From Kitasatospora arboriphila (GTDB lineage Bacteria; Actinomycetota; Actinomycetes; Mycobacteriales; Mycobacteriaceae), in contig NZ_JNYV01000011.1 in NCBI RefSeq assembly GCF_000717275.1, forward strand, positions 1 to 64,000: a stretch of DNA of 64,000 nt. Direction: 5' to 3'. Position numbers and translations under genes: made by a program. Shown piece by piece: positions 42,752 to 51,914 of this stretch. The stretch's first letter is position 1; each line of letters opens with the position of its first letter. The notes beneath the pieces were generated by a model. It did no database searches, was not told where the DNA came from, and saw only the letters and a list, made by a program, of their open reading frames with translations.

Positions 42752-43483
42752 GTGGGTGAGAACTTCGACACCTTCCTGGATGCATGGCCTCGCATCCAGG
42801 AAGGCATCCTCACGACGATCTACCTGACGCTCGGCGGCGCTGCGCTTGCCTTTGTGCTCGCCCTCCTGCTCGGTCTCGCTGCGGGGAACAAGTACGTGCT
42901 GGTCAGGGGTGTCTCCCGCGCCATTGTGGAGTTCTTTCGAGGTACCTCCCTGCTGGTCCAGTTGTTCTGGCTCTTCTACGTGTTGCCCCTGCTCGGGTTC
43001 CAGCTCGAAGCGATGTTCTGTGGAATTCTTGCCTTGGGCCTGAACTACGGCGCATACGGCGCCGAAGTGGTCCGTGGATCCATTGCGGCGGTACCTGCCA
43101 CCCAGTGGGAAGGTGCTGTGGCGCTCAATTTCTCACCGTGGCAGCGGCTGCACCGCATCATCTTCCCGCAGGCCTGGGTCCAGATGTTGCCGCCGTTGAA
43201 CAATCTGCTCATCCAGTTGCTGAAGGGCAGCGCGCTCGCGAGTTTTGTTCTGCTGCAGGATCTCACGTATCAGATCGAGCAGCTCCGACGAGGAACCGGC
43301 GACACGGTGTTCGCGTTCGGGATCGGTCTGGTTCTGTACTTCTGCATCGCCTACGTGCTGACGCTGGTGATGAACCTGCTGGAGGTCCGCGCAAAGTCGC
43401 GTCTCGGGGCGGGCCCATCTATGCGCGAGGTCCTGCGGCTGCGCCCTGAGCGGCCCGGCGAGAGCATCGGGGTGGGTCGATGA
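42752..43483 (+). CDS. ehuC: Amino-acid/ectoine ABC permease (EhuC-like)
   Basis: 243 residues from GTG 42752, 24 bp after the binding-protein stop. HisM-family membrane domain with an N-terminal cytoplasmic stretch (FDTFLDAWPRIQEGILTTIYLTLGGAALAFVLALLLGL), VEFFRGTSLLVQLFWLFYVLPLLG and the EAA loop EGAVALNFSPWQRLHRIIFPQAWVQMLPPLNNLLIQLLKGSAL. It pairs with the next gene to form the membrane channel; the stop overlaps that start (ATGA). Confidence 0.85.
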   Translation: MGENFDTFLDAWPRIQEGILTTIYLTLGGAALAFVLALLLGLAAGNKYVLVRGVSRAIVEFFRGTSLLVQLFWLFYVLPLLGFQLEAMFCGILALGLNYGAYGAEVVRGSIAAVPATQWEGAVALNFSPWQRLHRIIFPQAWVQMLPPLNNLLIQLLKGSALASFVLLQDLTYQIEQLRRGTGDTVFAFGIGLVLYFCIAYVLTLVMNLLEVRAKSRLGAGPSMREVLRLRPERPGESIGVGR

Positions 43484-44124
43484 ATGCGCAATGGAGCTGG
43501 GAACGGGCGTTCGACTCGCTGCCGGTGCTGCTCGAAGGGTTTCGGATCACGTTGCTGGCCACCGTGCTGGGCTTCCTGATCGCGGCGGTGTTGGGATTGG
43601 CCATTGCGGTGGTGCGGCACAGTGCTCCCAAAGCGGTGACGGTTCCGTTGCGCATGGTCACCGAGTTCATTCGCCTCACCCCACTCGTGGTGCAATTGCT
43701 GTTCGCCTACTACCTTCTGCCGCAGTTCTCGGCGTTGCAGATCGGCATCGTTGTACTCGGTATCCACTACTCCACCTATATGGCCGAGGTCTATCGCGCC
43801 GGCATCGACGCGGTACCACCGGGGCAGTGGGAGGCAGCGCACGCACTGTCGCTGCCGACGGTGCGCAAGTGGCGGGCTGTGGTGCTTCCACAGGCAATCC
43901 GCAAGACCACACCCGCACTGGGGAACTACGCGATCTCGATGTTCAAGGACACCCCGTTCCTCTTCGCCATCACCGTGGTCGAGATGGTCACCGCGGCGCA
44001 ACAGTACGGCGCCAAGACCTTTCAGTACCTCGAACCGATCACCATGGCCGGGGTCATCTTCCTCATCGCCAGTTACCCCACATCCGTCCTGATCAGAAGA
44101 CTGGAGAAGCACCTTGCCTACTGA
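43480..44124 (+). CDS. ehuD: Amino-acid/ectoine ABC permease (EhuD-like)
   Basis: 214 residues from ATG 43480. Second HisM-family permease: SLPVLLEGFRITLLATVLGFLIAAVLGLAIAVVR, TEFIRLTPLVVQLLFAYYLLPQFS, EAA loop EAAHALSLPTVRKWRAVVLPQAIRKTTPALGNYAISMFKDTPFLFAITVVEMVTAAQ. It overlaps the ATPase gene by 11 bp. Confidence 0.85.
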   Translation: MNAQWSWERAFDSLPVLLEGFRITLLATVLGFLIAAVLGLAIAVVRHSAPKAVTVPLRMVTEFIRLTPLVVQLLFAYYLLPQFSALQIGIVVLGIHYSTYMAEVYRAGIDAVPPGQWEAAHALSLPTVRKWRAVVLPQAIRKTTPALGNYAISMFKDTPFLFAITVVEMVTAAQQYGAKTFQYLEPITMAGVIFLIASYPTSVLIRRLEKHLAY

Positions 44125-44923
44125 GGGCACGTCGGGCTCGGCGCGCGACAACAACACACCGATGATCCTGTTCGACAAGGTCGTCAAGAAATACGGCGAC
44201 CATGTGGTGCTCGACCACCTGGACTTCCGGGTCACCCGGGGCGAACGGGTGGCCCTGATCGGACCCAGCGGCTCCGGCAAGACGACCATCCTCAGGCTGC
44301 TGATGACCCTGGAGACGCTGGACGGCGGAGTGATCTGGGTCGACGGCGCGCCGCTTACCCACCAATACAAGGGGGACAAGCTGGTTCGTGCGTCCGAGAA
44401 GCACCTGCGTGTGGTGCGCGCCAAGATCGGCATGGTGTTCCAGCACTTCAATCTGTTCCCCAACATGACTGTGCTGCAGAACATCACCGAGGCCCCGATC
44501 CACGTGCTGGGCCTGAGCAAAGCGGAAGCGACCAGCAGGGCGCGCGAGTTGCTCGAGACCGTCGGACTGTCGGACAAGGAGAACGCCCACCCGACAAAAC
44601 TCTCCGGTGGTCAGCAGCAGCGGGTGGCGATCGCGCGGGCACTGGCCATGGACCCCGACGTCTTGCTGCTCGACGAGGTGACCTCGGCGCTCGATCCCGA
44701 ACTGGTGGCCGATGTGCTCGGGGTGTTGCGCACGATCGCCGAGACGACGGAGATCACGATGTTGATCGTGACCCATGAGATGGGTTTCGCCCGCGATGTG
44801 GCCGACCGCGTCCTGGTGTTCGACGCGGGCAAGATCGTGGAAGAAGGCGACCCGGTCGACATCTTCACCAACCCCCAGCAGGAACGGACCAAGACGTTCC
44901 TCAAGGCAGTCCTGTCCAAGTGA
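44114..44923 (+). CDS. ehuA: Amino-acid/ectoine ABC ATPase (EhuA-like)
   Basis: 269 residues from TTG 44114; an in-frame ATG at 44162 (MILFDKVVKKYG) is an alternative start. Walker A GPSGSGKTT, Q-loop MVFQHFNLFPNMTV, signature LSGGQQQRVAIARALAMDPD, Walker B VLLLDEVTSALDPE, H-loop LIVTHEMGFARDVADRV. The phrase DEVTSALDPELV, rather than DEPTSALDPELV, is common in the ectoine/amino-acid branch. Last gene of the operon, convergent with the cyclase gene. Confidence 0.87.
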   Translation: MPTEGTSGSARDNNTPMILFDKVVKKYGDHVVLDHLDFRVTRGERVALIGPSGSGKTTILRLLMTLETLDGGVIWVDGAPLTHQYKGDKLVRASEKHLRVVRAKIGMVFQHFNLFPNMTVLQNITEAPIHVLGLSKAEATSRARELLETVGLSDKENAHPTKLSGGQQQRVAIARALAMDPDVLLLDEVTSALDPELVADVLGVLRTIAETTEITMLIVTHEMGFARDVADRVLVFDAGKIVEEGDPVDIFTNPQQERTKTFLKAVLSK

Positions 44924-44948
44924 AGGCCTGTCGCGAACTATCGAACGG

Positions 44949-45902
44949 TCAGGAGTCGGTGACGCTCGCCGGTTTCCGGTTCGGTTCCAGGCTGCGCGCA
45001 CGTAATCGCTTGTAACCCCGCACATTGAGCGGGCCGACGGACTTGAAGAAGAACCGCTCGTCATCGACCGCGTTCGCAAACGTCGTGTCGGTGAGTACTG
45101 TGCCCGGGCGCGCCGAGCTGGTGAGGCGAGCGGCGATGTTCACGGGTTCGCCGAAGACGTCGCCGAGTCGCGTCAACACGGTTCCGAGCGCAACACCCAC
45201 CCGCAGCGGAGGCAGGCCGTGTTCGGCCGAGAGGTGTTGCAACGCAATGGCGATCTCGGCGCCCGCCACCGGATCCTCGGTGGAGAACATCACCGCATCG
45301 CCGAGCGTCTTGACCACGTGACCACCGCGCGAGTTGACCACCTCGAACGCGTTCGTCTCGAACGTCTCGAGGAGATCGTCGAGTTCTTCCATCCCGATCT
45401 TGCGTGAGAGGCTGGTGTAGCCGACGATGTCGACGAAACCGATTGCCATGGTGCGATTTTCGCCCTCACTCATCGAGAGCGCATTCTGCAGTGCGGCAGA
45501 CAGGTGGCGGCGCCAGATCAGGATCTGCACCCGCTGGACAGCCTGGAGCATCTGGGCGAGGTCCGGACTGTCGGCGGCCCGCATCCGTTCGGCGATGTGG
45601 TGTGCCTGCCATTCGGCCAGCCGCGACATCGTCTGGCCGAGAGCACGTGCCATGCCGATCTCGAACTCCTCGGGCTGTGCCTCGTCGAGGCCATGGACGA
45701 GTTGCAAGGCCTGGACGTCGTCGGCGGTGAAGAGGGGTTCGTCGGTCTTGTCCATGGCGAACCCGAAAGCGGTCCACACCCGGTCGGCGAACTCGGTCGG
45801 GATGTTGAGTGCGGCGGTGACGTCTTCCCTGGTGAACAGTCGCTTGCCGCCGAGCAGCAGCGATTCGATCGCTTCAGCGGAGACATCCGACTCGTCGGTC
45901 AT
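44949..45902 (-). CDS. Class III adenylate cyclase with N-terminal regulatory domain
   Basis: 317 residues. Residues 1-145 are helical and resemble the autoinhibitory, pH-responsive domain of Rv1264-type cyclases. Residues 150-305 are the catalytic domain with all expected residues: metal-binding Asp158 (FVDIVGYT) and Asp202 (KTLGDAVMF), adenine-specifying Lys198 and Asp248, transition-state Asn255 and Arg259 (VNIAARL). It should therefore make cAMP as a homodimer. No membrane segment. Its ATG overlaps the stop of the tandem-TetR gene (ATGA), so the two are translationally coupled. Confidence 0.88.
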   Translation of the reverse strand: MTDESDVSAEAIESLLLGGKRLFTREDVTAALNIPTEFADRVWTAFGFAMDKTDEPLFTADDVQALQLVHGLDEAQPEEFEIGMARALGQTMSRLAEWQAHHIAERMRAADSPDLAQMLQAVQRVQILIWRRHLSAALQNALSMSEGENRTMAIGFVDIVGYTSLSRKIGMEELDDLLETFETNAFEVVNSRGGHVVKTLGDAVMFSTEDPVAGAEIAIALQHLSAEHGLPPLRVGVALGTVLTRLGDVFGEPVNIAARLTSSARPGTVLTDTTFANAVDDERFFFKSVGPLNVRGYKRLRARSLEPNRKPASVTDS

Positions 45903-47143
45903 GACATCGGCGTCCGAGAGGGATCGGTTGCGGGAACCACGGGCAGGCCCAGTACGCCTTTCATCAGGTACGCAAGCAACGCAGGCATCTCGGGCCGAGT
46001 CCAGTTGCGACGCAAGCGCATGGCGTCATTGGCGATGGTCAGTGCTGCGTGCACGGTCAGTGCGGCCTCCGGGCCTGGAAGGTCGGTCTCGATCTGCTCG
46101 ACCAGGTTCACCCATCGTGCCACGTACCTGCGTTGGTAGAGGATGAGTTCGCCATTGTCGAAACCTTCGAGGACGCTGCGGCTGTTGAACGAGACCGACA
46201 GGTCCGGAGTGGACGTGAGGACCTGGATGTAGGAGTCGACGAGCAGGGACAGCAGGGCTGCGGGGTTGTCGGCCACCGAGTACGCGGCGATCGCGCTGGC
46301 CTCGAGGCGGTTGGCGCTGCGCTGGCTGATCGCGATCAGGATCGCTTGTTTGCTCGGAAAGTGCTTGTAGACACTGGGGCCGGTGATACCCACGGCCTCG
46401 CCGATCTCGTCGACACCCACGGTGGCGAATCCGCGCCGCTGGAACAGTTCGGCGGCCGCGTCGAGGATCTCGTCGCGTCGGCCGGCGGGCTCGGCGAGAC
46501 CCGCAGGCGGAGGTGCGATGGCGGCCGCGTGATCGGGGGTCATCTCCACCACCCGGCCGACCAGCGTCACCAGACGCGCGATGGCGCGTGAGTTCGAGAT
46601 GCGGGTGCGGTGTACGGACACACTGCCGTTGACGCTGAGGATGGTCCACGCCAGTTGGTCGACATCACGTGGGGACAGGTCGGTGCGGTGACCGAAGACC
46701 GCCCCCGACCACCGGTGCAGCACGGTGCGGGTGCGCCGGGCTACCTCGTCGTTCTGCTCTGGGGACAGGTGGGCGGTGGACCAACGCCACAGCGCTGCCG
46801 AGTTCGGATTGGTGACCCCGAGCGCACACAGCTTCTCGATGGCCTTGCCGATCGGGATCTGGCCGTCCGGCGCGGGGGAGAGAGCGGTGTCGGTGCATTG
46901 CTCGATGTCCTCGACGCCCGACATCACCGCGGCGAACAGGATCGCCTGTTTGTCGGCGAAATGACGGTAGATGGAGGGGCCCGTGACGCCCGCTGCTTTG
47001 GCGATGTCCGCCACCGAGACGTGGTCGTACCCGCGCGCCAGGAACAGTTCGGCCGCGCGGTCGACCAGCTGGCGCTTGCGATCGGCGGGCCGACTCTGGC
47101 GCTGGGGGCGCGAGACGGGTGTGACGTCGGAGTTGGTGGACAT
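45899..47143 (-). CDS. Tandem TetR-domain regulator
   Basis: 414 residues, about twice the normal TetR size. Two complete helix-turn-helix units are present: YDHVSVADIAKAAGVTGPSIYRHFADKQAIL (residues about 39-69) and FATVGVDEIGEAVGITGPSVYKHFPSKQAIL (about 237-267), each followed by an all-helical ligand domain. The two halves are recognisably similar (AGVTGPSIYRHF versus VGITGPSVYKHF), so this is an intragenic duplication that may act as a pseudo-dimer. It is divergent from fadA-fadB, which it may control, and coupled to the cyclase. Confidence 0.88.
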   Translation of the reverse strand: MSTNSDVTPVSRPQRQSRPADRKRQLVDRAAELFLARGYDHVSVADIAKAAGVTGPSIYRHFADKQAILFAAVMSGVEDIEQCTDTALSPAPDGQIPIGKAIEKLCALGVTNPNSAALWRWSTAHLSPEQNDEVARRTRTVLHRWSGAVFGHRTDLSPRDVDQLAWTILSVNGSVSVHRTRISNSRAIARLVTLVGRVVEMTPDHAAAIAPPPAGLAEPAGRRDEILDAAAELFQRRGFATVGVDEIGEAVGITGPSVYKHFPSKQAILIAISQRSANRLEASAIAAYSVADNPAALLSLLVDSYIQVLTSTPDLSVSFNSRSVLEGFDNGELILYQRRYVARWVNLVEQIETDLPGPEAALTVHAALTIANDAMRLRRNWTRPEMPALLAYLMKGVLGLPVVPATDPSRTPMS

Positions 47144-47174
47144 TGTGAATCCACCCTAGCTCATGAAGGCGCTA

Positions 47175-47204
47175 TTGAATGCTGCTCTGTACTCGGGGTA
47201 TGGT
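47175..47204 (+). promoter_or_regulatory. Promoter candidate for fadA-fadB
   Basis: TTGAAT (47175-47180), 18 bp, TATGGT (47199-47204), about 100 bp before the fadA start, in the 158-bp divergent region shared with the tandem-TetR gene. No clear palindrome was found there. Confidence 0.4.
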
Positions 47205-47301
47205 CAAATAAGTTACAGCGCGTTAGCCTCATGTAGCTGGAGGAATATCAGCGAGGCGAGCGCCCGCGAACATCGCAGTTCATTTGAAAGGAAACCTCAG
47301 C

Positions 47302-48510
47302 GTGACTGATGCATACATCTACGAGGCCATTCGTACGCCTCGTGGCAAGCAGCGTAAGGGCTCGCTGCACAGCGTGAAGCCCGTCGACCTCATCGTCGGC
47401 CTCATCAACGAACTCAAGGTCCGCTTCCCGGACATGGATCCCGCCGACATCGACGACGTGATCCTCGGTGTGGTTTCCCCCGTGGGCGAGCAGGGTGCGG
47501 TCATCCCGCGTACCGCCGCCCTCGTGGCAGGACTGCCGGACACCGTGCCGGGCACCCAGATCAACCGCTTCTGCGCCTCCGGCCTCGAAGCCACCAACCT
47601 CGCGGCCCAGAAGGTCGCGTCGGGCTGGGACAACCTGGTCATCGCCGGCGGCGTCGAGTCCATGTCGCGCGTGCCCATGGGCAGCGACGGTGGCGCGATG
47701 TTCACCGACCCCGCCACGGCCTACGACCTCTACATCGCCCCGCAGGGCATCGGCGCAGACCTGATCGCCACCATCGAAGGTTTCTCCCGTGAAGACGTCG
47801 ACGCGTACGCCGCCGAGTCGCAGGCGCGCGCCGAGGCCGCATGGTCGGGCGGATACTTCGCCAAGTCGGTTGTGCCGGTCAAGGACATCAACGGCGTCAC
47901 GCTGCTCGACCACGACGAGCACCGTCGTCCCGGCAGCACTGTCGAGAGCCTGGGCAAGCTGAAGTCGGCCTTCGAGGGCCTGGCCGCGATGACCGGCTTC
48001 GATGACGTGGCGCTGCAGAAGTACGTCAACGTGGAGAAGATCAATCACGTTCACACCGGCGGCAACTCGTCCGGCATCGTCGACGGTTCAGCTCTGGTGC
48101 TGGTCGGCAGCGAAGAGGCAGGCAAGCGCGCCGGCCTCACCCCGCGCGCCCGCGTCGTGGCCACCGCACAGACCGGCAGCGACCCCACGATCATGCTCAC
48201 CGGACCCACCCCGGCCACCGAGCTGGTCCTCAAGAAGGCCGGACTCACCGTCGAGGACATCGACGTGTTCGAGCTGAACGAGGCGTTCGCCTCGGTTGTC
48301 ATGAAGTGGCTCAAGGATCTGAAGATCCCGCACGAGAAGACCAACGTCAACGGCGGTGCCATCGCGATGGGCCACCCGCTCGGCGCAACCGGCGCAATGC
48401 TGGTGGGCACCGTGCTCGACGAGCTCGAGCGCACCGGCGGCCGCTACGGCCTGATCACCTTGTGCATCGGTGGCGGCATGGGTGTTGCCACCATCATCGA
48501 GCGTGTCTGA
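47302..48510 (+). CDS. fadA: Acetyl-CoA acyltransferase (thiolase), beta subunit of FAO complex
   Basis: 402 residues from GTG 47302, with AAAGGAAA upstream. Thiolase active-site cysteine in [20 protein letters not shown] (about Cys92). Histidine and second cysteine motifs are [16 protein letters not shown] and [15 protein letters not shown] is also present. The sequence fits FadA (Rv0859-type), which with FadB forms the trifunctional fatty-acid oxidation complex. fadB follows 47 bp downstream. Confidence 0.93.
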   Translation: MTDAYIYEAIRTPRGKQRKGSLHSVKPVDLIVGLINELKVRFPDMDPADIDDVILGVVSPVGEQGAVIPRTAALVAGLPDTVPGTQINRFCASGLEATNLAAQKVASGWDNLVIAGGVESMSRVPMGSDGGAMFTDPATAYDLYIAPQGIGADLIATIEGFSREDVDAYAAESQARAEAAWSGGYFAKSVVPVKDINGVTLLDHDEHRRPGSTVESLGKLKSAFEGLAAMTGFDDVALQKYVNVEKINHVHTGGNSSGIVDGSALVLVGSEEAGKRAGLTPRARVVATAQTGSDPTIMLTGPTPATELVLKKAGLTVEDIDVFELNEAFASVVMKWLKDLKIPHEKTNVNGGAIAMGHPLGATGAMLVGTVLDELERTGGRYGLITLCIGGGMGVATIIERV

Positions 48511-48556
48511 CCTCCCGGACTTCTTCCCCCTTCGCCAGAAAGAGCTTTGAATACCT

Positions 48557-50734
48557 ATGACTGACAACATGATCGGCTGGGAGCAGGACGGCGACGGCGT
48601 CGTTGTGCTCACCATGGACGACCCGAACCAGGGCGCCAACACGATGAACGACCTCTACACCTCGTCGATGGCCGCGACCGTCGACCGCCTCGAGGCCGAA
48701 AAAGACAACATCACCGGTGTTGTGCTGACCTCGGCGAAGAAGACCTTCTTCGCCGGCGGCGACCTCAAGGACATGACGTCCGACCGTAAGGGCACGGACA
48801 AGGCTGAGCTGGCCACCCAGATCACCAACCACACCAACGGGATGAAGGCGGTGCTGCGCCGGCTCGAGACCCTCGGCAAGCCCGTGGTCGCGGCCATCAA
48901 CGGTGCCGCACTCGGTGGCGGCCTCGAGATCGCGCTGCACACCCACTACCGTATCGCTGCCGACGTCAAGGGCATCAAGATCGGTCTGCCCGAGGTCACC
49001 CTGGGTCTGCTGCCCGGCGGCGGCGGCGTGGTCCGTACGGTTCGTCTCCTCGGCCTCCAGAACGCGTTGATGAACGTGCTGCTGCAGGGCCCGAGTTTCA
49101 ACGCCACCAAGGCGAAGGAAACCGGTCTCGTGGATGAGGTCGTCGGTTCGGTCGACGAACTGATCCCCGCTGCGAAGGCGTGGATCTCGGCGAATCCCGA
49201 AGCGGCACAGCCGTGGGACACAAAGGGCTACAAGATGCCCGGCGGCTCACCGACCAGCCCGTCGCTGGCCCAGATGCTCCCGGCCATGCCCGCCCTCCTG
49301 CGCAAGCAGCTCAAGGGTGCCCCGATGCCGGCGCCGCGTGCCATCATGGCTGCCGCGATCGAGGGTGCATACGTCGACGTCGACACCGCGGACATCGTGG
49401 AGACGCGCTACTTCGTGTCGCTGGTGACCGGCCAGGTCGCACAGAACATGATCAAGGCGTTCTTCTTCGACCTGCAGGCCATCAACGGTGGCGCCTCGCG
49501 TCCCGAGGGCTTCGAGAAGTACACCGCCAAGAAGGTCGGTGTCATCGGCGCCGGCATGATGGGTGCGGCAATCGCGTATGTCTCGGCCAAGGCCGGCATC
49601 GAGGTCGTCCTCAAGGACATCAACATCGAGGCCGCCGAAAAGGGCAAGAACTACTCGGTCAAGCTGGAGGAGAAGGCTCTCTCGCGTGGGAAGACCACCC
49701 AGGAGAAGTCCGACGCGCTGCTCGCCCGCATCACCCCGACCACCGATGCGGCCGACTTCAAAGGTGTCGACCTGGTGATCGAGGCGGCCTTCGAGTCGGT
49801 TGAGGTCAAGCACCAGGTGTTCCAGGAGATCGAGGACATCGTCGAGCCCGACGCGATCCTCGGATCCAACACCTCCACGTTGCCCATCACCAGTCTCGCC
49901 GAAGGTGTGAAGCGGTCCGAGGACTTCATCGGAATCCACTTCTTCTCGCCGGTCGACAAGATGCCTCTGGTGGAGATCATCAAGGGCGCCAAGACCTCTG
50001 ACGCCGTGCTGGCGAAGGTCATCGACTACACCCTGCAGATCCGCAAGACCCCGATCGTCGTCAACGACAGCCGTGGATTCTTCACCTCGCGGGTCATCGG
50101 CACCTTCGTCAACGAGGCCATCGCTGCTGTCGGCGAAGGTGTGGAGCCCACGTTCATCGAGCAGGCGGGCGCACAGGCCGGATACCCGGCTCCGCCGCTG
50201 CAGCTCATGGACGAGCTCACGCTCACCCTGCCGCAGAAGATCCGCAAGGAAACCGAGAAGGCACTCGCCAACGAGGGCAAGCCGGTTCCCCAGCACGGTT
50301 CCAATGCCGTGGTGGACAAGATGGTCGACGACCTCGGTCGTCCCGGACGCTCCGGCGGCAAGGGCTTCTACGAGTACGACGAGAACGGCAAGCGCGTCCG
50401 CATCTGGCCGGGTCTGCGTGAGGCGTTCAACTCGGGCACCAAGGAGATCCCCTTCGAGGACATGAAGGAGCGGATGCTCTTCGCCGAGGCCCTCGAGACC
50501 GTCAAGTGCTTCGACGAGGGTGTGCTGGAGACCGTGGCCGATGCGAACATCGGCTCGATCTTCGGTATCGGATTCCCCGCCTGGACCGGCGGCGTGATCC
50601 AGTACATCAACCAGTACGAGGGTGGCCTGCAGGGCTTCGTCGACCGCTCACGCGATCTGGCATCGAAGTACGGCAAGCACTTCGAGCCGCCGCAGTCGCT
50701 CGTCGACAAGGCAGCCAAGGGCGAGAAGTACTGA
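48557..50734 (+). CDS. fadB: Enoyl-CoA hydratase/3-hydroxyacyl-CoA dehydrogenase, alpha subunit of FAO complex
   Basis: 725 residues. The N-terminal crotonase domain has AGGDLKDM (oxyanion hole) and GKPVVAAINGAALGGGLEIALHTHYRIA, with a glutamate in GLPEVTLGLLPGGGG. The NAD-binding domain starts near residue 323 (KKVGVIGAGMMGAAIAYVSAKAG); GIHFFSPVDKMPLVEII holds the catalytic histidine. Two C-terminal 3HCDH domains follow (residues about 500-720). It matches FadB (Rv0860). Together with fadA it carries out three steps of beta-oxidation. Confidence 0.95.
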   Translation: MTDNMIGWEQDGDGVVVLTMDDPNQGANTMNDLYTSSMAATVDRLEAEKDNITGVVLTSAKKTFFAGGDLKDMTSDRKGTDKAELATQITNHTNGMKAVLRRLETLGKPVVAAINGAALGGGLEIALHTHYRIAADVKGIKIGLPEVTLGLLPGGGGVVRTVRLLGLQNALMNVLLQGPSFNATKAKETGLVDEVVGSVDELIPAAKAWISANPEAAQPWDTKGYKMPGGSPTSPSLAQMLPAMPALLRKQLKGAPMPAPRAIMAAAIEGAYVDVDTADIVETRYFVSLVTGQVAQNMIKAFFFDLQAINGGASRPEGFEKYTAKKVGVIGAGMMGAAIAYVSAKAGIEVVLKDINIEAAEKGKNYSVKLEEKALSRGKTTQEKSDALLARITPTTDAADFKGVDLVIEAAFESVEVKHQVFQEIEDIVEPDAILGSNTSTLPITSLAEGVKRSEDFIGIHFFSPVDKMPLVEIIKGAKTSDAVLAKVIDYTLQIRKTPIVVNDSRGFFTSRVIGTFVNEAIAAVGEGVEPTFIEQAGAQAGYPAPPLQLMDELTLTLPQKIRKETEKALANEGKPVPQHGSNAVVDKMVDDLGRPGRSGGKGFYEYDENGKRVRIWPGLREAFNSGTKEIPFEDMKERMLFAEALETVKCFDEGVLETVADANIGSIFGIGFPAWTGGVIQYINQYEGGLQGFVDRSRDLASKYGKHFEPPQSLVDKAAKGEKY

Positions 50735-50753
50735 CGCTCCCGGTGATCGAGGA

Positions 50754-50769
50754 CTGACCGACAGGTCAG
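50754..50769. terminator. Short hairpin at the fadB/SGNH convergence
   Basis: CTGACC-GACA-GGTCAG, perfect 6-bp stem just after the fadB stop, overlapping the stop codon of the convergent gene. A weak terminator at best. Confidence 0.35.
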
Positions 50770-51596
50770 CGACTCAGCTCGTCACGGCCCGGTTCCCGCA
50801 AGGGGGCCGGGCCGTTGTCGTACCCGCCGGTGGGTGGGCGGACGGGGGCCAACTCGGGTCGTTTGGGCGACAGTCCGTCGCCGAGTGACCTGCCCCGCAT
50901 GCGCCGGATGATCCAGGGAATGAAAAACGTTCGGGCCCAGAGTGCTTCGCGAGCGATGATCTGGGCTGCGGTCAGCTCTGGGCGTGGTGGCAGGGGAGCG
51001 CCCCAATCAGGTTCGCTGTCAGCAAGATTCAGCGCATACGCGGCTCCGGCCGCAAACCGACCATGACCGAAGGGCGACGCGTGCAACCGGTCGGGTGACC
51101 AGGACCGCGGGTCGAGAAGCACTGGGGCGCTGGCGAGATCGACGAGAACGAAGTCGTAGCTGTCGGCGAACTCGCGCATCATCTGATTGACCGCCAGAAG
51201 TCGTGACTCGATCCGCCGCGCGATGGGCACGGTCCTGGCCATATTGGGATAGGTGGAGATCAGCACGGTCGCCGAGGTCCGGGCGAGTTCACGATAGATG
51301 AAGTCGAGGTCGCGGCGGACCTCTGCGAGGCCGGTGCTGGCAAGCACGTCGTTCATGCCGAGAGGTGCGGCGATCAGGTCGGGTTCCATCGCGAGCGCGG
51401 GGTAGAGCTGCTGATCCCGGATCTGGCGCGTTCGGCGTCCGCGCACAGCGAGATTGGCGTAGCGGAAATCGGGATTGTCCTGGGACAGGCGTTCGGCGAG
51501 CCGGTCGGCCCATCCACGGTATCCGGTGACATCGTCACCGTCGCACATTCCTTCGGTCTGGCTGTCGCCGATGGCCACAAAACGTGAATAACTCAC
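50766..51596 (-). CDS. SGNH/GDSL-family hydrolase
   Basis: 276 residues from GTG 51596. Block I is FVAIGDSQTEGMCDGDDVTGYRGWADRLAERL with Ser12 in GDSQ as nucleophile. Block III is PLGMNDVLA (the conserved GxND). Block V is SPDRLHASPFGHGRFAAG with the Asp/His pair. No signal peptide or membrane anchor is seen, so it is probably cytoplasmic; the C-terminal 60 residues are basic and proline-rich. Related mycobacterial proteins are esterases or lipases of unknown substrate. Confidence 0.88.
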   Translation of the reverse strand: MSYSRFVAIGDSQTEGMCDGDDVTGYRGWADRLAERLSQDNPDFRYANLAVRGRRTRQIRDQQLYPALAMEPDLIAAPLGMNDVLASTGLAEVRRDLDFIYRELARTSATVLISTYPNMARTVPIARRIESRLLAVNQMMREFADSYDFVLVDLASAPVLLDPRSWSPDRLHASPFGHGRFAAGAAYALNLADSEPDWGAPLPPRPELTAAQIIAREALWARTFFIPWIIRRMRGRSLGDGLSPKRPELAPVRPPTGGYDNGPAPLREPGRDELSR

Positions 51597-51914
51597 CGTG
51601 ACATTTTATGTGGCGACCCAGCTCTTTCCGGTGCGCCGCTCCGCGCGCACCGCGTCAAGCTGCACGGTTATAGCTCAGAGTCGGGCATTTCGGGCGGGTT
51701 CGCGGTTTATCAACAGGCCTATTTCTGCTCCCGAATTGCTCCCGAATTCACCTTGACACCGTTGTAAGGCAAGGGCTACTTTTCGAGTGGCCCAGATCAC
51801 ACCCCGGACTGGGCACGCCGAATGCATTCGCATCCGGCGCACATCCCGTGTAACTCGGAGGGCCTGGCCCGGGCTTGTCAGTCGTGGCCACATGCCGCCG
51901 GGAAAGGCATTGAA
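51597..51914 (+). promoter_or_regulatory. Upstream region of the branched-chain-type ABC operon
   Basis: A perfect tandem repeat GCTCCCGAATT at 51727-51737 and 51738-51748 lies directly before a promoter TTGACA (51753-51758), 18 bp, TACTTT (51777-51782). About 130 nt of untranslated leader follow before the ATG at 51915, with no obvious ORF or riboswitch that I could recognise. The repeat is a candidate activator or repressor site. Confidence 0.55.
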
